A DNA stretch of 9,918 bases, taken from Acidobacteriota bacterium. GTDB lineage: Bacteria > Acidobacteriota > UBA890. Positions 8,201 to 9,918 of this stretch are shown here, one piece after another. A program made the position numbers and the translations under genes. Under the pieces are notes generated by a model, which saw only the letters and a list, made by a program, of their open reading frames with translations, was not told the origin of the DNA and searched no databases. Every line of letters starts with the position of its first letter. Position 1 is the first letter of the stretch. The DNA is taken from NCBI GenBank assembly GCA_022563115.1, contig JADFNY010000102.1, positions 1-9,918 on the forward strand, given 5' to 3'.

Positions 8201-8499
8201 CCCGGGAGGCGGAGACCGTGCTCGTCGAGGCACCGTTCGCCCTCGCGATCGGCGGCAGAGATCGCACGACGATCGTCGAGGGGGTCATCGATCTTGCCTT
8301 CGCCGAGCCCGACGGCTGGGTGATCGTCGACTACAAGACCGACGTCGTCGACGATCCCGACAACCTCGAGGCCCGGCGCCGGCAGTATCGGGCCCAGGTC
8401 GACGCCTATGCCGAGTACTTCGAGCGGATCTCCGGGCAGGCGGTCAAGGAGCGCCAGATTCTCTGGGTCGGCATGGGTCTCGATGCCGAGGTCTGGTGA
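5251..8499 (+). CDS. addA: AddA-like UvrD-family helicase-nuclease subunit A
   Basis: 1082 residues. An ATP-driven 3'-5' helicase with a C-terminal nuclease, the motor of the AddAB end-resection complex. Seen in order: Q-motif region GDQAQRDRIE (7-16); Walker A GAGSGKT (28-34, K33); motif Ia AAVTFTRKAAAELRE (56-70); IGTIHAFCARLLRERP (111-126); Walker B LLVDEFQDTDP (365-375, D368/E369); motif III VVGDPKQSIYRFRRAD (406-421); motif IV LTTNFRSQP (441-449); motif V VMNLHKAKGLEANVVVL (734-750); motif VI EEHRLLYVAATRA (811-823). The RecB-like nuclease follows: GNAVHEALE (922-930, H926), EGVIDLAF (D1014), VIVDYKTD (D1027, K1029) and Q1049-x3-Y1053. Helicase and nuclease both look intact. It is slightly shorter than Bacillus AddA. 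The HxxxE...D...DxK nuclease and an AddB partner with its own nuclease fit AddAB rather than RecBCD. The start is ATG 5251, overlapping the addB stop, with GGAGG upstream; the longer open frame back into addB is a shadow. Confidence 0.94.
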   Translation: MSERPIGDQAQRDRIETDLDTNLLVEAGAGSGKTWSLLNRLVALIRTGTAEISHIAAVTFTRKAAAELREGFQTRLEAAIEEARSEGGPGADRDEIERLEAAVRDIDRGFIGTIHAFCARLLRERPLEARLDPSFREIFGPEEERLRRQAWDRHLERLIADGDESLATLRSVNLEPSSLYGPYAAVVEQPDVTFPADVQKAPEVGGLRAELEALLDEAVALLPDREPEPKWGSLQTKVRRLEWARRSERWYDDAFFFDALEGIVGPSLKPTYKRWGANCDAIRPVEAAMTRFADKEGPAADSLRRWRAYRYKIVLDFIQRAAETYAADRRRLGLVTFNDLLMDTVRLLTESPLARRDLARRYRHLLVDEFQDTDPIQAEIVFLLTATDPEETDWHKAVPRDGALFVVGDPKQSIYRFRRADIGTYNQVKARFERRDEVLSLTTNFRSQPPIEEFVNGVFEGFFPADATEHQAAFAPLNVCHDDQVPRGVYWYEVACASKGAPAVAAADAPLVASWIKARIDSGERVAGDFLVLTRRKNWLSDYGVELEKRGIPFQISGAGVDINEELQELVAVVRALNDPHNVVHTVAVLVGLFFGIDHEQLAAHRLDHDLAETLGRRMFDFTTPEFRDAEDSSTPVERALAQLCRWWNMTLALPADVVIGTIVDDLGLFPYLAAGEAGSSNAGALAYVLNAVRRAGVNGDTSLGAALEALDEALRDDEVEAPLQPGRDDVVRVMNLHKAKGLEANVVVLAHPAGRPDLAIKSVVQRVEGSRPRGAFVIQRPVGRFGYRIVAAPLDWDELAALEAPCEDAEEHRLLYVAATRARQELLISYCEASENSSPWQPFYAFRDSLCGQLDVRLEEPPERQPLELAEGTIQSEIDDLEKDRRQRAEPSYEITSVTKMVKHDTSIFAVDAGGLGRAWGNAVHEALEAANRGVGGDGIRAICRTALLDNDLPLDADGEPADLDDLEVLVGRVRGSDTWQRAREAETVLVEAPFALAIGGRDRTTIVEGVIDLAFAEPDGWVIVDYKTDVVDDPDNLEARRRQYRAQVDAYAEYFERISGQAVKERQILWVGMGLDAEVW

Positions 8500-8531
8500 T
8501 ACGCTTGCCCTCGAGGGTGGCGCGCCGAGCC

Positions 8532-8546
8532 GTGAGCCGCGCTCAC
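8532..8546 (+). promoter_or_regulatory. Small hairpin just before the MBL hydrolase ribosome binding site
   Basis: GTGAGC (8532-8537) and GCTCAC (8541-8546) are exact inverted repeats around a 3-base loop, and two more pairs (8529-8530 with 8548-8549) can form across one mismatch. It sits in the 62-bp gap after addA, six bases before AGAGG. It could slow readthrough from addA or tune translation of the downstream gene, but it has no T-run and may be chance in GC-rich DNA. Confidence 0.3.
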
Positions 8547-8551
8547 CGCCC

Positions 8552-8556
8552 AGAGG
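8552..8556 (+). promoter_or_regulatory. Shine-Dalgarno of the MBL hydrolase gene
   Basis: AGAGG lies five bases before the ATG at 8562. It picks this ATG over the much longer open frame that reaches back into addA, and agrees with the signal peptide starting here. Confidence 0.6.
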
Positions 8557-8561
8557 CAACC

Positions 8562-9290
8562 ATGTCCGCACGCTCGCTCATCACCATCGTCTCGTTGCTT
8601 GCCATCGCCGCGCTTCTCCCTGCCGCGCCGATTTCGGCGCAAGATGAGCTCGAAGTGAAGGTGACGCCGCTATACCACGCCACGTTCGTGCTCCAGTTCG
8701 GCGACCAGACGGTCATCGTCGACCCCGTCGCCCGTGCCGACTACAGCGGATTCGGCGAGCCCAACGCCATCCTGATCACCGACGTGCACCCCGACCACTG
8801 GAACATGGAGACGGTGGCGATGTTGATGGGCACCAAGACGAAGGTCATCGCACCCGATGCGGTGGCCGACTCATGGGGCGGCATCGACACGGTCCTGAAG
8901 AACGACGAAATCACCGACGCCGACGGCATCACGATCGAGGCGGTACCGATGTACAACCTCGAGCGGGGACCCCGCGACGGCGAGCTGTACCATCCGAAGG
9001 GGCGTGGCAACGGCTACATCGTCAGCCTCGGCTTCGAGCGCATCTACATCGCCGGCGACACCGAGTGCATTCCCGAGATGAAGGAGCTCGAGGGCATCAG
9101 CATGGCGTTCATCCCGATGAACGGCTACACCATGCCGCCCAGCGAGGCTGCTGAGTGCGTCAAGGCCTTCAAGCCCGAGGTGGTCTACCCGTACCACTTT
9201 AACGACAGCGACCTGGACGTCTTCACCTGGAGGCTCGAGGACACGCCGGAGATCGAGGTGCGCATCCTCGATTGGTATCCGCGCCGCTAG
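8562..9290 (+). CDS. Secreted metallo-beta-lactamase-fold hydrolase (UlaG-like, COG2220 type)
   Basis: 242 residues. Residues 1-26 are a Sec signal peptide with a leucine/alanine core and an ISA-QD cleavage site after A26, so the enzyme is probably periplasmic or secreted. The MBL fold follows: strand pair with DP (54-55), metal motif TDVHPDH (73-79), ELYHPKGRGNGY with H144, AGDTE with D166, and PYHF with H212. The canonical motif is HxHxDH; here the first histidine is replaced by Asp74. I recall TD-x-H-x-DH, GDTE and PYH together in a widespread bacterial MBL subfamily, so the change is probably a family trait that alters the metal site, not decay. The substrate is unknown; relatives include ascorbate-6-phosphate lactonase (UlaG). 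It follows addA by 62 bp on the same strand and could be read from that transcript, but export makes a repair role unlikely. The start is supported by AGAGG and the signal peptide. Confidence 0.88.
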   Translation: MSARSLITIVSLLAIAALLPAAPISAQDELEVKVTPLYHATFVLQFGDQTVIVDPVARADYSGFGEPNAILITDVHPDHWNMETVAMLMGTKTKVIAPDAVADSWGGIDTVLKNDEITDADGITIEAVPMYNLERGPRDGELYHPKGRGNGYIVSLGFERIYIAGDTECIPEMKELEGISMAFIPMNGYTMPPSEAAECVKAFKPEVVYPYHFNDSDLDVFTWRLEDTPEIEVRILDWYPRR

Positions 9291-9444
9291 TGTGCTGTCC
9301 CCGACATGGCTTGACACTTGCCGAGGGAATTGCGGGCGAGGTCAAGGAAGGGCGAGGAAAGCGATGCTTTCGCATCGTCGACGAGGCCCGACGCTTAGCA
9401 GGCCGTGGCGGAAGTGTGATGGGTCTGGCTTCGGTGTGGCCAGG
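9291..9444. other. Tail-to-tail intergenic region, no gene seen
   Basis: The 154 bp between the MBL hydrolase stop and the rhodanese stop hold no credible gene. Its purine-rich plus strand (9340-9360) has a different texture from the flanking genes, and it contains two inverted repeats (9362-9377 and 9422-9446). A perfect TTGACA at 9311-9316 has no -10 partner. The region could be a dispersed intergenic repeat, but with one copy in view that cannot be tested here. Confidence 0.5.
9362..9377. repeat. Short inverted repeat in the convergent intergenic region
   Basis: CGATGC (9362-9367) and GCATCG (9372-9377) are perfect inverted repeats around the loop TTTC. The hairpin is compact and not followed by a T-run on either strand, so it is either part of a larger termination structure or a palindromic repeat element. 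Confidence 0.4.
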
Positions 9445-9446
9445 CT
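9422..9446. terminator. Candidate shared terminator hairpin between convergent genes
   Basis: GGTCTGGC (9422-9429) can pair with GCCAGGCT (9439-9446) as an 8-bp stem including three G-U pairs, with a 9-base loop. On the plus strand it is followed by ATTCTTCC, weakly T-rich. The right arm overlaps the rhodanese stop codon (9445-9447). Its position between converging genes suits a bidirectional terminator, but the stem is imperfect and there is no strong T-tract. Confidence 0.3.
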
Positions 9447-9906
9447 ATTCTTCCTGCTGGGCCTCCGCAGCAACCTCGAGAAGGTCGCTGTAGGAGCGCT
9501 CGTCACCGTCACCGGCCGAAACCGGCAATCCGTAGTCGACCCAGCCCTGCTGAACGACGGTGCCGACGGGATCGCGCTTGCCCGAGAAGCCGCCGTCGAC
9601 GTTGACGACGCTCTCGTAGCCGGCCGACTGCATGAGCGTCGCCGCTTGAAACGACCTTTGTCCGGAGGCGCATCCGACGTAGATCGGCGCATCCTGGGCG
9701 ATGGTGCCGAGTACCACGGCCAGGAATTGGTGGTTGGGCTGCGGCTCCCCGGTGGCCGGGTCGAAGTGGAAGATCGGGACGTTCAACGCCCCCTCGGGAT
9801 GACCCTGCTCGAATTCGTGTTCCGAGCGAACATCCAAATACACGGCCTTGTCCTCCGAATCGAGTCGGGCGGCGACGTCGACGGGCGTCATCTCACGGAT
9901 GCTCAC
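9445..9906 (-). CDS. Single-domain rhodanese-like sulfurtransferase
   Basis: 153 residues, cytoplasmic (no signal peptide or membrane segment). One rhodanese domain: YLDVRSEHEFEQGHPEGALNVP (23-44 region, D25, R27, H36), then the active loop CASGQRS (79-85) with persulfide-forming Cys79, then NVDGGFSGK (102-110). The C-terminal part, with GWVDYGLPV (121-129) and a closing SYSDLL, follows the usual PspE-like single-domain pattern, and the tail is acidic and glutamine-rich. It should move sulfane sulfur from a donor such as thiosulfate to a thiol acceptor; the true partner is unknown. The six-residue loop after the cysteine fits sulfur rather than the longer arsenate or phosphatase-type loops. 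The start is GTG at 9906-9904, chosen because AGGAGG lies just upstream; the alternative ATG five codons in has no comparable site. Its promoter is outside the window. Confidence 0.9.
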   Translation of the reverse strand: MSIREMTPVDVAARLDSEDKAVYLDVRSEHEFEQGHPEGALNVPIFHFDPATGEPQPNHQFLAVVLGTIAQDAPIYVGCASGQRSFQAATLMQSAGYESVVNVDGGFSGKRDPVGTVVQQGWVDYGLPVSAGDGDERSYSDLLEVAAEAQQEE

Positions 9907-9910
9907 TCTT

Positions 9911-9916
9911 CCTCCT
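9911..9916 (-). promoter_or_regulatory. Shine-Dalgarno of the rhodanese gene
   Basis: On the minus strand this reads AGGAGG, a full consensus, four bases before the GTG start. It decides the GTG over the later in-frame ATG. Confidence 0.65.
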
Positions 9917-9918
9917 CG

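Noticed and set aside
2069..8499. A defence island reading of the helicase-nuclease pair
   Set aside because: Domain order, both nuclease sites and the Fe-S cysteines match housekeeping AddAB. There are no nearby phage, mobile or other defence genes.
5686..8571. A 961-residue open frame antisense to addA
   Set aside because: It lies opposite a gene with full helicase and nuclease motifs, and its translation shows no recognisable domain. Long antisense frames are expected from GC-rich third positions.
9311..9316. A perfect TTGACA as a -35 promoter box
   Set aside because: No TATAAT-like hexamer is found 15-19 bases downstream and no plus-strand gene follows; both neighbours end here.

Overview
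High-GC bacterial DNA (GC-rich third codon positions, hence long shadow frames on both strands) with six tightly packed protein genes and no RNA genes, CRISPR arrays, insertion sequences or phage genes. The gene styles (AddAB-type repair enzymes, a secreted QC-like M28 peptidase, a secreted MBL hydrolase with the TD-x-H-x-DH motif, a PspE-like rhodanese) would fit Acidobacteriota or a similar soil or sediment phylum. This placement is an inference from style and is not proven.

Layout. At the left edge a minus-strand gene (1-833, 3' end cut off by the window) encodes an exported M28-family peptidase that closely resembles glutaminyl cyclases. A 72-bp divergent intergenic region (834-905) separates it from a plus-strand block: a YheT-family alpha/beta hydrolase (906-2069), an AddB-like nuclease subunit (2069-5254) and an AddA-like helicase-nuclease (5251-8499). 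The first two genes overlap by 1 nt and the next two by 4 nt, so the three are probably co-transcribed and translationally coupled. After a 62-bp gap containing a small hairpin comes a secreted metallo-beta-lactamase-fold hydrolase (8562-9290). A 154-bp tail-to-tail region with two hairpins (9291-9444) separates this from a minus-strand rhodanese-like sulfurtransferase (9445-9906), whose ribosome binding site lies at the right edge.

Function. The core is a double-strand break repair machine. AddA carries the full set of SF1A helicase motifs and a C-terminal RecB-type nuclease. AddB carries a second nuclease and the four cysteines of the AddB iron-sulfur cluster, but its N-terminus has no Walker A motif, which makes that end RecC-like. 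The other genes look like metabolic or envelope functions with no evident tie to repair. I do not see a clearly undescribed system. The points most worth checking are the AddB without Walker A, the coupling of a YheT hydrolase to addBA, and the QC-like peptidase.
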